Made by a program: the position numbers and the translations under genes. Positions 56,857 to 64,000 of a stretch of 64,000 bases of DNA are shown here, piece after piece. The stretch is from Pseudogemmatithrix spongiicola (GTDB lineage Bacteria > Gemmatimonadota > Gemmatimonadetes > Gemmatimonadales > Gemmatimonadaceae), in assembly GCF_030623445.1 (NCBI RefSeq), contig NZ_CP130613.1:2046001-2110000 (forward strand). The letters are read 5' to 3'. The notes under the pieces were generated by a model that saw only the letters and a program-made list of their open reading frames with translations, did no database searches and was not told the DNA's origin. Positions within the stretch are counted from its first letter, which is position 1, and each line of letters starts with the position of its first letter.

Positions 56857-58833
56857 TCAGAGCCTGAGCTCAGGCAAATCCCGGTACAACCCCAACGCCG
56901 CCGGGTTCGCCAGCGCCTCCGTGTTCTTCACCGGTCGCCCATGCACCACTTCGCGCACGGCGATCTCCGAGATCTTGTTCGAGATCGTCCGCGGGATATC
57001 CGCGACTTGGAGAATCACCTTGGGTACATGATGCGGGCTGGTCCGCGCCCGGATCGCCTTCTTGATGCGGTCGCGGAGCGCGTCATCGAGCGTCAGGCCC
57101 TCGCGCAGGCGCACGAAGAGGACTATGCGCACGTCCTTGTCGCCATCCGTCGTGATCTCCTGCCCGATGACCACGCTCTCCACGACCTCGGGCAATTGCT
57201 CGACCTCGCGGTAGATCTCCGCCGTGCCGATGCGCACGCCCCCTGGGTTCAATGTCGCATCGCTGCGGCCGTGGATGATCAGCCCGCCCTGCGGCGTGAT
57301 CTCCGCCCAGTCGCCGTGGCGCCAGATGCCCGGGAAGTGCGCGAAGTACGCCGCATGGTACTTCTCACCGTCGGGGTCATTCCAGAAGCCCACCGGCATG
57401 CTGGGAAACGGCTTCGTGCACACCAGCTCTCCGGCCACGCCGCGCAGCGGCTGGCCCGCGTCGTCCCAAACGTCCACCGCCATGCCGAGCCCGAAGCACT
57501 GCAGCTGCCCGCGGTACACCGGGAGCAGCGGGTTCCCCAGCGCGAAGCAGGAGATGATGTCCGTGCCGCCGGAAATGCTCGCCAGGTGCACGTCGGCCTT
57601 CACGTCGCGGTACACGAAGTCGTACGAATGCTCCGCCAGCGGCGAGCCGGTGCTGAGGATCATGCGCAACGCCGACAGGTCGTGGGTGCGCGCGGGTGCA
57701 TGGCCCTGCTTCTGCGAGAGCGCGAGGTACTTCGCGCTGGTCCCGAAGTGCGTGACGCGCTCCTCGGCCACCAAGTCCCAGCACGCATCGTCGTTCGCGG
57801 CCGGCATCGGCGCGCCGTCGTAGAGGACGATCGTCACCTGGCTGGCGAGCGCGCTGAGGAGCCAATTCCACATCATCCACCCGCAGGTGGTGAAGTAGAA
57901 CATGCGGTCATCGGGCCGCAGGTCGCAGTGCAGGCGATGCTCCTTCACGTGCTGCAGCAGCGTGCCGCCCTGCCCGTGCACCATGCACTTCGGCAGGCCC
58001 GTCGTGCCCGAGCTGTACATCACGAAGAGCGGGTGATCGAAGGGCAGCACCGCGAACCGGGGCGTCTCGGGCGCGTCTCCCGGACCGAACGACGCGAAGC
58101 GCGAGATGTCCAGCGAGCCCGCCCCGCCTGCCGCGCAGCCCGCCAGCGTCGCGTCGTCGATCGCGTCGCCAAGGAAGGGCACGAGCACGAGATGGCGCAG
58201 ACTGGGGATCGCCGCGACGATCTGCCGCACGCGCTCCAGGCAGTCGATCGACTTGCCGGCATACGTGTAGCCGTCCGCCGCGAACAGCACCGTCGGCTCG
58301 ATCTGCCCGAAGCGGTCGAGGACACCCTGCGCCCCGAAGTCCGGCGAGCACGAGGACCACACCGCGCCGATGGCATTCGCCGCGAGCGCAGCGATCACGG
58401 CCTCGGGAATGTTCGGCAGGAATCCCACAACGCGGTCGCCGCGCTCGACGCCCGCCGCGCGCAACCCTTCGGCCACGCGCGACACCTCGCGGTTGAGCTG
58501 CCGCCACGAGAGCTCGCGGCGCCGCCCGCGCTCGTCGCGGGCGATGATCGCCGGCGCGTCGTCCTGCCGCCGGAGCAGATGCGCGGCATAGGAGAGCTCC
58601 GCGCTGCGCAGGCCGCCCTCACGCTTGCCCCGCACGCCGGCCCAATCCCAGAGCGAGGACCAGAACGTCTCGGCCTGCTCGACGCTCCAGCGGTGCCAGT
58701 CCGCGTACGGCGCGCCCGGCGCGGGCGTGCCCGCGTGCTGCGCGGCGGCGTACGCGAAGAACTGCGCCATCTGCGAGGCCTGCGCGGCCTCCGGGCGGGG
58801 ACGCCAGAGGGGTTCGCTGTCAAGGGCGGTCAT
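56857..58833 (-). CDS. aacS: Acetoacetate--CoA ligase
   Basis: A 658-residue ANL-superfamily acyl-CoA synthetase with length and order of acetoacetyl-CoA synthetase. Seen: the AMP-binding P-loop MYSSGTTGLPKCMVHG (about 268-283), FYFTTCGWMMWNWLLS, the GTDIISCF motif, and the C-terminal HGRSDATLNPGGVRIGTAEIY hinge. It activates acetoacetate to acetoacetyl-CoA. ATG at 58833 is chosen from family length. Next to HppD and HmgA it would process acetoacetate, the end product of tyrosine breakdown. It is 222 bases upstream of hppD, so may form a separate transcript. Confidence 0.9.
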   Translation of the reverse strand: MTALDSEPLWRPRPEAAQASQMAQFFAYAAAQHAGTPAPGAPYADWHRWSVEQAETFWSSLWDWAGVRGKREGGLRSAELSYAAHLLRRQDDAPAIIARDERGRRRELSWRQLNREVSRVAEGLRAAGVERGDRVVGFLPNIPEAVIAALAANAIGAVWSSCSPDFGAQGVLDRFGQIEPTVLFAADGYTYAGKSIDCLERVRQIVAAIPSLRHLVLVPFLGDAIDDATLAGCAAGGAGSLDISRFASFGPGDAPETPRFAVLPFDHPLFVMYSSGTTGLPKCMVHGQGGTLLQHVKEHRLHCDLRPDDRMFYFTTCGWMMWNWLLSALASQVTIVLYDGAPMPAANDDACWDLVAEERVTHFGTSAKYLALSQKQGHAPARTHDLSALRMILSTGSPLAEHSYDFVYRDVKADVHLASISGGTDIISCFALGNPLLPVYRGQLQCFGLGMAVDVWDDAGQPLRGVAGELVCTKPFPSMPVGFWNDPDGEKYHAAYFAHFPGIWRHGDWAEITPQGGLIIHGRSDATLNPGGVRIGTAEIYREVEQLPEVVESVVIGQEITTDGDKDVRIVLFVRLREGLTLDDALRDRIKKAIRARTSPHHVPKVILQVADIPRTISNKISEIAVREVVHGRPVKNTEALANPAALGLYRDLPELRL

Positions 58834-58882
58834 CGCTGGGGGAATGTAGCCGCGCGGGCGGTTTCCCTCTATGCTTTGCAGG

Positions 58883-60109
58883 ATGACCGCCCGCCGAATC
58901 CTCCACGCCGACGCCGACGCCTTCTTCGTGGCGGTGGCCCGGATGGCGGATCCAGAGGGCGCAGGGCGGGCGCCGCTGCTCATCGTCGGGGGCCGCCCCG
59001 GCGGGCGTGGCGTGGTCTGCTCGGCCTCGTACGAGACGCGCGCCTACGGCGTCCGCAGTGCGATGCCCATCGCCCAGGCGCTGCGCCTCTGCCCCGATGC
59101 GATGTGCGTGCCGGTGCCGCGCGCGGCCTGCAGCGCCACGTCGAAGGCCATTGCTGCGGTGCTCGGGCGCTTCACGCCGGTCGTCGAAGGCGCGAGCATC
59201 GACGAGTGGTACCTGGATCTCACGGGGACGGAAGCCCTGCACGGTCACGAGACGCTGGAGCAGACCGCCGTGCGCATTCGGCAGTCCGTGCACCGGGAGA
59301 CGGGCATGTGGATCTCCATCGGCGGCGGCACGTCGAAGTTGGTGGCGAAGCTCGCCGCCGAGAAGGCCAAGCCGCGGCCGGGCACGGAGGCCACGGGCGT
59401 GCGCATCATCGCCGAGGGTGGCGAAGGGGATTTCCTACGCACGCTCGCGCTGGCGGAGCTGCCCGGCGTCGGACCCAAGCTGCAGGAGAAGTTGCGCAGC
59501 CTCGGACTGGTGCGCGTCGAGGACGTGCTGCCGCACGACCGCTCGACGCTGGCGCGCTGGCTCGGACGGCGCCCCGCGGAATGGCTCTACGCGCGGGTGC
59601 GCGGCATCCACACGGCGCCGGTCGAGCCGCGGGGCACGTCGAAGCAGATCAGCCGTGAGAGTACGTTCTCGCGCGACGTGGCCGACGACGCGCAGCTGAG
59701 CGCGCACCTGCGGGCGCTGGTGGCGAAGGCCGCCGCCGAGCTACGCGAGTCGCATCTGGCGGCCCGCAGCGTGACGGTGAAGCTGCGCGACGCCGACTTC
59801 ACGACGCGGCTCGCGAGCCGCACGGCGGCGGAGCCGCTCGAGAGTGACCGCGCCATCGGCGACCTCGCCGTATCACTCCTGCGGAAGTTGCGCATGGCGC
59901 GCCGCCACCCCGCGCGGCTGGTCGGCGTGGCCCTTGGCGGCCTGGTCGCCGCGCGAGACGCAGAGCAGCTCGGTCTCTTTGCCGGCGGCCCCGCCCCCGT
60001 CGAGCGCGCCGAGGATCGGGCGCTTTCGCGCGCCGTGGACAGAGTCCGAGAGCGATTCGGGGATGCGGCCATCCGCACCGCCTCAACGCCGCTGCGCCGC
60101 GCGCCGTAG
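58883..60109 (+). CDS. dinB: DNA polymerase IV (Y family)
   Basis: A 408-residue Y-family polymerase. Seen: RRILHADADAFFVAVARM, the catalytic SIDEWYLDLTG with paired acidic residues, SYETRAYGVRSAMP, the helix-hairpin-helix ELPGVGPKLQEKL, and the little-finger domain. A clamp-binding peptide QLGLF lies near the C-terminus. The usual A after SIDE is a W here (SIDEWYLD). ATG at 58883 is preferred over 58871 because the family starts just before RRILH. It performs error-prone translesion synthesis; no other SOS gene is adjacent. It is divergent from aacS by 49 bases. Confidence 0.93.
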   Translation: MTARRILHADADAFFVAVARMADPEGAGRAPLLIVGGRPGGRGVVCSASYETRAYGVRSAMPIAQALRLCPDAMCVPVPRAACSATSKAIAAVLGRFTPVVEGASIDEWYLDLTGTEALHGHETLEQTAVRIRQSVHRETGMWISIGGGTSKLVAKLAAEKAKPRPGTEATGVRIIAEGGEGDFLRTLALAELPGVGPKLQEKLRSLGLVRVEDVLPHDRSTLARWLGRRPAEWLYARVRGIHTAPVEPRGTSKQISRESTFSRDVADDAQLSAHLRALVAKAAAELRESHLAARSVTVKLRDADFTTRLASRTAAEPLESDRAIGDLAVSLLRKLRMARRHPARLVGVALGGLVAARDAEQLGLFAGGPAPVERAEDRALSRAVDRVRERFGDAAIRTASTPLRRAP

Positions 60110-60145
60110 AGCTAGAGCCCCACCATCACCCTTTCCATAGGTCCG

Positions 60146-62740
60146 ATGCGATTCACCAGACCGTTGTTCGTTTCGGCTGGTCTCGCCTTGGCCGCCGTGT
60201 CATGCACGCCGGCCGCCGCGACGACTCCAGCTCCCACTCCGACGCCCGCGCGCACGGCGCCAGCCCAGCCGGGCCCCTCGAACGGGGCCGCGCAGGGCGC
60301 TGCTCAAGGCGCTCAAGGTGGCGCACAAGGCGGTGGCGGCCAGCAGGACCCGCAGCCGCGTCCGTATGCGCAGGTCATCCGCGGCGACGTGAAGACCCGT
60401 GACGGACTCTTCAAGACCCACATGATCGGCGCCAACCAGCTCTACTACGAGATTCCGGCCCGCGAGCTGGGCAAGGAGATGCTGCTCGTCACCCGCGCCG
60501 CGTTCAATACGAACAGCGAAGGGTACGGCGGCGACGAAGTGAGCGAGGGTGTGGTGCGCTGGGAGCGGCGCGGCAATCGCGTGCTGCTGCGGCGCGTGCA
60601 GTACGGCATCATTGCCGACCCGGCAGACCCGATCGCCGACGCCGTTGCCCGTTCCAACTACGACGCCATCCTGGCGGCCTTCCCCGTGGCGGCCTTCGGT
60701 CCGGACTCGGCGGTGGTCATCGACGTGAGCCGGTTGTTCACGAACCCGCCGAACGAGATGAGCATCGTGCAGCAGTCGCGCGGCCAGGTGGACGCGACGC
60801 GCAGCTTCCTCGAGAAGGTCGCGAGCTTCCCGACGAACGTCGAAGTGGACGCCGTGCTCACGGTGAATGCACCGCCGGGCGGCGGCTTCAACCCGTTCAC
60901 GGGTCAGCCCGTCGTCGCGGCGCCCGGCACGCCGACCATCACCAAGAGCTTCGTCGTGCACTGGTCGATGGTGAAGCTGCCCGAGACGCCGATGCGCCCG
61001 CGCCTGCTCGACAGCCGCGTGGGCTACTTCCACAGCAATCGCATCGACTACTCGCGCCCGGAGCAGCGCGCGCAGAACCGCGCGTACATCTCGCGCTGGC
61101 GCCTGGAGAAGAAGGACCCGAACGCCGCGATCTCCGAGCCCGTGAAGCCGATCACGTACTACGTGGACCCGGCGACGCCCGAGTGGCTGGTGCCGTGGGT
61201 GAAGGCGGGCATCGAGGAGTGGCAGCCGGCGTTCGAGGCGGCCGGCTTCCGTCGTGGCATCGTCGCCGCGGACGCCCCGAGCCCCGAGCAGGATCCCGAT
61301 TGGTCGCCGGACGACGCCCGCTACTCCGTGATTCGCTGGCTGGCCTCGACGACCGAGAATGCGCAGGGCCCGTCCATCGTGGACCCGCGCTCCGGTGAGA
61401 TCATCGAAGCCGACGTCCGGATGTACCACAACATCATGAACCTCCAGACGTGGTGGTACTGGACGCAGGTCGGTCCGCTGGATCCGCGCGCCGCGCGGCT
61501 CCCGCTGCCCGATTCGCTGCAGGGCCGCCTCGTGCAGTTCGTCGTCGCCCACGAAGTGGGCCACACGCTCGGCCTGCCGCACAACCAGGTCGCCTCGGCC
61601 ATGTACCCGGCCGACTCCGTGCGCTCGCGTACGTGGGTTGAGAAGATGGGCCACTCGCCGACGATCATGGACTACGCCCGCTTCAACTACGTGGCGCAGC
61701 CCGAAGACAATCTCCCGCTGCACACGTTGATCCCGCAGGTCGGGCCGTACGATCTCTTCTCGATCAAGTGGGGCTACTCGGTGTTCCCCGGCACGACGAA
61801 CGCCGATGACGAGCGTCCGGCGCTCGACGCCCTCGCGCGCCAGCAGGACACGGTGCCGTGGTTCCGCTACGGCGTCGGCGACGACTTCGGCGCCATTCCG
61901 TACACGGCGTACACTGAAGCGGTCGGCGACCAGGACGCGATCAAGAGCACCGAGCTCGGCATCCGCAACCTGAAGCGCCTCGTGCCGATGCTGCTGCCGG
62001 CCACGACGCAGCCACTCGAGGACGTGTCGTTCACCAAGGAAGGCTACGGCCGCATCCTCAGCCAGTTCACGCAGGAGGTCCGTCACGTCGCCGCGATCGT
62101 CGGCTCGTCGGACGGCCAGGAGAAGTACGGTTCGCAGCCGGGCGCGCGCTTCACGCCGATTCCGCGCGAGCGCCAGCGGGCCGCAGTGCAGTTCATCCAG
62201 CAGCAGGTGTTCGCAACGCCGACGTGGATGCTCGATCCGGCCATCCTGCGTCGCCTCGAGCCGGAAGGTTCCGTGGCGCGCATTAACGCCATGCAGCGCG
62301 GCATCCTCGGCTTCATGATGGACGACAACCGCATGGCGCGGCTCGTTGAGTACGAGGCCCTGCCGGGCACCGTGCGCCCGTATCCGCTTTCGGAGTTCCT
62401 CGCCGACATGCGGACCGGCATCTGGAGCGAGCTAGGCGCCGGCTCGGTGCGCGTGGATGCGTACCGCCGCGGCCTGCAGCGCATCTACCTCGAGGCGGTG
62501 GCGGCGAAGCTCAACGCCAATCCGTCGACGGCACAGCGTGTCTCCGCGTCGGGAGCGGGCGGAACGCCGGTCTCGCGGGCAGCTGCCCGTCCGAGCACCG
62601 ACGCGAAGTCGCTGCTCCGCATGGAACTGCGCAGCCTCGACGCCGCGCTCGCTGCCGCGCTGCCGAAGGCTGGCGATGCGGCGACCCGCGCGCATATCCA
62701 GGACGCGCGGTGGCAGATTGACCAGCTGTTGAATCCGTAA
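60146..62740 (+). CDS. Secreted zinc metalloprotease (DUF5117/DUF4953 type)
   Basis: An 864-residue exported or lipid-modified metalloprotease. Seen: a signal segment with a lipobox-like AVSC (about residue 20), a low-complexity Ala/Gln/Gly stretch (40-80), a DUF5117-type N-domain, and the zinc motif HEVGHTLGLPHN (H469, E470, H473, H479) in a metzincin-like context, with a downstream SIMDYAR-like Met turn (PTIMDYARFNYVA). A helical C-terminal domain follows. Peptidase activity is inferred from the motif. ATG at 60146, 36 bases after dinB, so the two could be co-transcribed. The family is common in these phyla and its substrate is unknown. Confidence 0.9.
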   Translation: MRFTRPLFVSAGLALAAVSCTPAAATTPAPTPTPARTAPAQPGPSNGAAQGAAQGAQGGAQGGGGQQDPQPRPYAQVIRGDVKTRDGLFKTHMIGANQLYYEIPARELGKEMLLVTRAAFNTNSEGYGGDEVSEGVVRWERRGNRVLLRRVQYGIIADPADPIADAVARSNYDAILAAFPVAAFGPDSAVVIDVSRLFTNPPNEMSIVQQSRGQVDATRSFLEKVASFPTNVEVDAVLTVNAPPGGGFNPFTGQPVVAAPGTPTITKSFVVHWSMVKLPETPMRPRLLDSRVGYFHSNRIDYSRPEQRAQNRAYISRWRLEKKDPNAAISEPVKPITYYVDPATPEWLVPWVKAGIEEWQPAFEAAGFRRGIVAADAPSPEQDPDWSPDDARYSVIRWLASTTENAQGPSIVDPRSGEIIEADVRMYHNIMNLQTWWYWTQVGPLDPRAARLPLPDSLQGRLVQFVVAHEVGHTLGLPHNQVASAMYPADSVRSRTWVEKMGHSPTIMDYARFNYVAQPEDNLPLHTLIPQVGPYDLFSIKWGYSVFPGTTNADDERPALDALARQQDTVPWFRYGVGDDFGAIPYTAYTEAVGDQDAIKSTELGIRNLKRLVPMLLPATTQPLEDVSFTKEGYGRILSQFTQEVRHVAAIVGSSDGQEKYGSQPGARFTPIPRERQRAAVQFIQQQVFATPTWMLDPAILRRLEPEGSVARINAMQRGILGFMMDDNRMARLVEYEALPGTVRPYPLSEFLADMRTGIWSELGAGSVRVDAYRRGLQRIYLEAVAAKLNANPSTAQRVSASGAGGTPVSRAAARPSTDAKSLLRMELRSLDAALAAALPKAGDAATRAHIQDARWQIDQLLNP

Positions 62741-62756
62741 GCGTTGGGAGAAGGGA

Positions 62757-62803
62757 GCAAAAGGAACGGCCCCGGCGATGCTCGCCGGGGCCGTTCCTTT
62801 TGC
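62757..62803. terminator. Strong two-way terminator hairpin after the metalloprotease
   Basis: A perfect 22-pair stem (62757-62778 with 62782-62803) around a TGC loop. The flanks are AAAA on the left and TTTT on the right, so it works as an intrinsic terminator on both strands. Confidence 0.93.
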
Positions 62804-62814
62804 TGCCAACAACT

Positions 62815-62887
62815 GCAGTTGGAGGTTGGGAGTTGGCAGTTGGGAGAGCAGTTCTCTTTCAACTGCCAACTCCCAACCCGCAACTGC
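62815..62887. repeat. Hairpin of GTTGGGA tandem repeats between convergent genes
   Basis: Bases 62825-62842 pair perfectly with 62860-62877, and the stem extends with two mismatches to 62815/62887 (26 of 28 positions). The arms are built from GTTGGGA/GTTGGCA units. The loop (62843-62859) has a small inner stem. It lies beside the strong terminator at 62757-62803 and ends seven bases before the stop codon of the M16 peptidase gene. Confidence 0.8.
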
Positions 62888-62894
62888 CGTTCAA

Positions 62895-64000
62895 TCACCG
62901 CACTCGAACGAACTCCAGCGGCACCCCCGCCGGCCCGAACTTGAGCACACGATGCGGCGCCGCCTGCTCGATCCAGTACGTCCCCGGCGCCTCCCCTCCC
63001 GCATAGCTCACGCGGAACGCCGCCACCGCCCCGATCGGCAGGTTCACCACTTCCACGCCCTCGACGCGGAACGAGCGCCGTTCCACCACCCCGCGGCCCG
63101 ACGCGAAGACGGAGAGCTCAATCGTCGCCCCCTCCGCCCACGTGAAGAACGGCAGCAGCGCCGCCACGACGTTGTCGTCCACCGTCCCCTGCGGCACAGC
63201 GACGTCCTTGTAGTTCACCGGCTGCATGCCCGCCTGGCCCGGCGTCACCCCCTCGCCGCTGGCCTTGCCGTCCGCGTACTGCACCACGATCCGCAGGTCG
63301 TTGCCCTGCACCTTCCCGGACTGCTCGGTGCGCAGCATCGTGATCGCGTTGCTGAACTCCACCGTCGTCTGCTGCTGCAGGATCGGCCCGAGCACGCTGC
63401 GCTCGCGGAAGGTCCAGCCCGTCGCGCTCTGTTCGAGCGCCGTGGTCTGGTAGCCGAAGTTCTGGCCCTGCACCATCACGGCGAACGAGTCGCTCGACGG
63501 GCGCAGCTGCGCCGGGTCGAGTGCCAGCGGAATCGGCTTCACTTCCATCGTCTCGGCGGCGATCGGCTCGCCCTCCACATCCACCAGCGTCACGGGCGCA
63601 ATGGCGGAAAGCCGATCGCGCAGCGCGAGCCCGTCGCCGACGATGACGATCAACGCGGCGTCAGCGCGCATGCCGGCGCGCGACGCCGACTGGACCTGCT
63701 GCGGCGTCAGCGCCGCGAGGCGCTGGCGGTACGTCTGCACATAATCGTTGGGCAAGCCGAGGAGGCGCGCGCGTGCCACCTGCCCCGCCACCTGCTGCGC
63801 CGTCTCGATCTGCAGCGGGAACCGGCCCGTGAGCGTCTGCTGCTGGCGCTCGAACTCCGCGGTGGGCACCGGTTCGCTCCCCATGCGCCGCACCTGCCGC
63901 AGCAACTCCACCAGCGCCGAATCGGTCACGTCCGTTCGCACTTCCGCCGTCGCGGTGAACGAGCCGACGCCGCGCACCTCGGTCACGTCCGAGTACGCGC
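62895..64000 (-). CDS. M16-type peptidase-like protein with unusual C-terminal domain (5' end cut by window)
   Basis: The frame is open to the window edge, so only the last 368 codons are visible. The first part (up to about base 63580) is the C-terminal half of an M16 insulinase-like unit: VTDSALVELLRQVRRMGSEPVPTAEFERQQQTLTGRFPLQIETAQQVAGQ, and TPQQVQSASRAGMRADAALIVIVGD. The HxxEH zinc motif, if any, lies outside the window. The last 190 residues form a beta-rich domain (VMVQGQNFGYQTTALEQ ... GTYWIEQAAPHRVLKFGPAG) that resembles DUF3108-type periplasmic domains rather than a second M16 unit. The two-part arrangement is unusual. Function is uncertain. Confidence 0.72.
   Translation of the reverse strand, partial: AYSDVTEVRGVGSFTATAEVRTDVTDSALVELLRQVRRMGSEPVPTAEFERQQQTLTGRFPLQIETAQQVAGQVARARLLGLPNDYVQTYRQRLAALTPQQVQSASRAGMRADAALIVIVGDGLALRDRLSAIAPVTLVDVEGEPIAAETMEVKPIPLALDPAQLRPSSDSFAVMVQGQNFGYQTTALEQSATGWTFRERSVLGPILQQQTTVEFSNAITMLRTEQSGKVQGNDLRIVVQYADGKASGEGVTPGQAGMQPVNYKDVAVPQGTVDDNVVAALLPFFTWAEGATIELSVFASGRGVVERRSFRVEGVEVVNLPIGAVAAFRVSYAGGEAPGTYWIEQAAPHRVLKFGPAGVPLEFVRVR

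Overview
The window looks like a chromosomal segment from a member of the Gemmatimonadota or a close relative. This is an inference from gene content: very high GC, a six-gene alternative complex III operon, several secreted S9/M16/metzincin-type peptidases, a BNR/sortilin-like exoprotein and an ExbB-ExbD-ExbD-TonB cluster. No insertion sequence, integrase, phage gene or CRISPR array was seen. About 52 protein genes and one tRNA fill the window, and no gene-free stretch exceeds about 225 bases.

Layout. 1-4000: end of a BadF/NagK-type kinase, then two amino-acid transporters. 3895-7229: TonB/ExbB/ExbD energy-transduction cluster with two ExbD and two TonB-like proteins. 7339-11097: an operon of two histidine kinases around one response regulator. 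11313-12467: Hsp20, a peroxiredoxin, tRNA-Ala. 12546-20349: alternative complex III (actABCDEF), with a palindromic TGTGA-N6-TCACA site over its promoter. 20496-27212: tRNA methyltransferase, DedA protein, superoxide dismutase, Kef-type antiporter, arginine decarboxylase, diheme cytochrome c. 27232-34850: two S9 peptidases, a DUF502 protein and an NSS-family transporter with a 42-residue MetS-like partner gene. 35035-44409: FecA-like TonB receptor behind a Fur-like box, LL-DAP-type aminotransferase, small lipoprotein, BNR-repeat exoprotein, cupin, MATE exporter, DUF2256 protein. 44416-48030: TPR protein with a zinc-binding tail, a small hypothetical protein, a secreted transglutaminase-like protein. 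48171-53215: LysR regulator divergent from dabB-dabA, a predicted energy-coupled inorganic-carbon uptake system. 53291-58833: tyrosine catabolism (HppD, HmgA, flavin reductase) and acetoacetyl-CoA synthetase. 58883-64000: DNA polymerase IV, a DUF5117-type zinc metalloprotease, and a truncated M16 peptidase.

How the genes work together. The act complex would oxidise quinol and pass electrons to a cytochrome c; no oxidase gene is adjacent. TonB/ExbBD would power outer-membrane receptors such as the FecA-like one at 35035. HppD and HmgA convert hydroxyphenylpyruvate to maleylacetoacetate, and AacS would activate the acetoacetate released later. DabAB would use the ion gradient to trap CO2 as bicarbonate.

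The most unusual signal is non-coding. Four convergent gene junctions (868/957, 11744/11852, 30733/30912, 62740/62895) are almost filled by long imperfect hairpins. Their arms are short tandem repeats of 7-9 bases, with a different repeat unit at each site, and three of them hold or adjoin a GC-rich terminator-like hairpin. Other convergent junctions have plain GC-rich hairpins or almost no gap.
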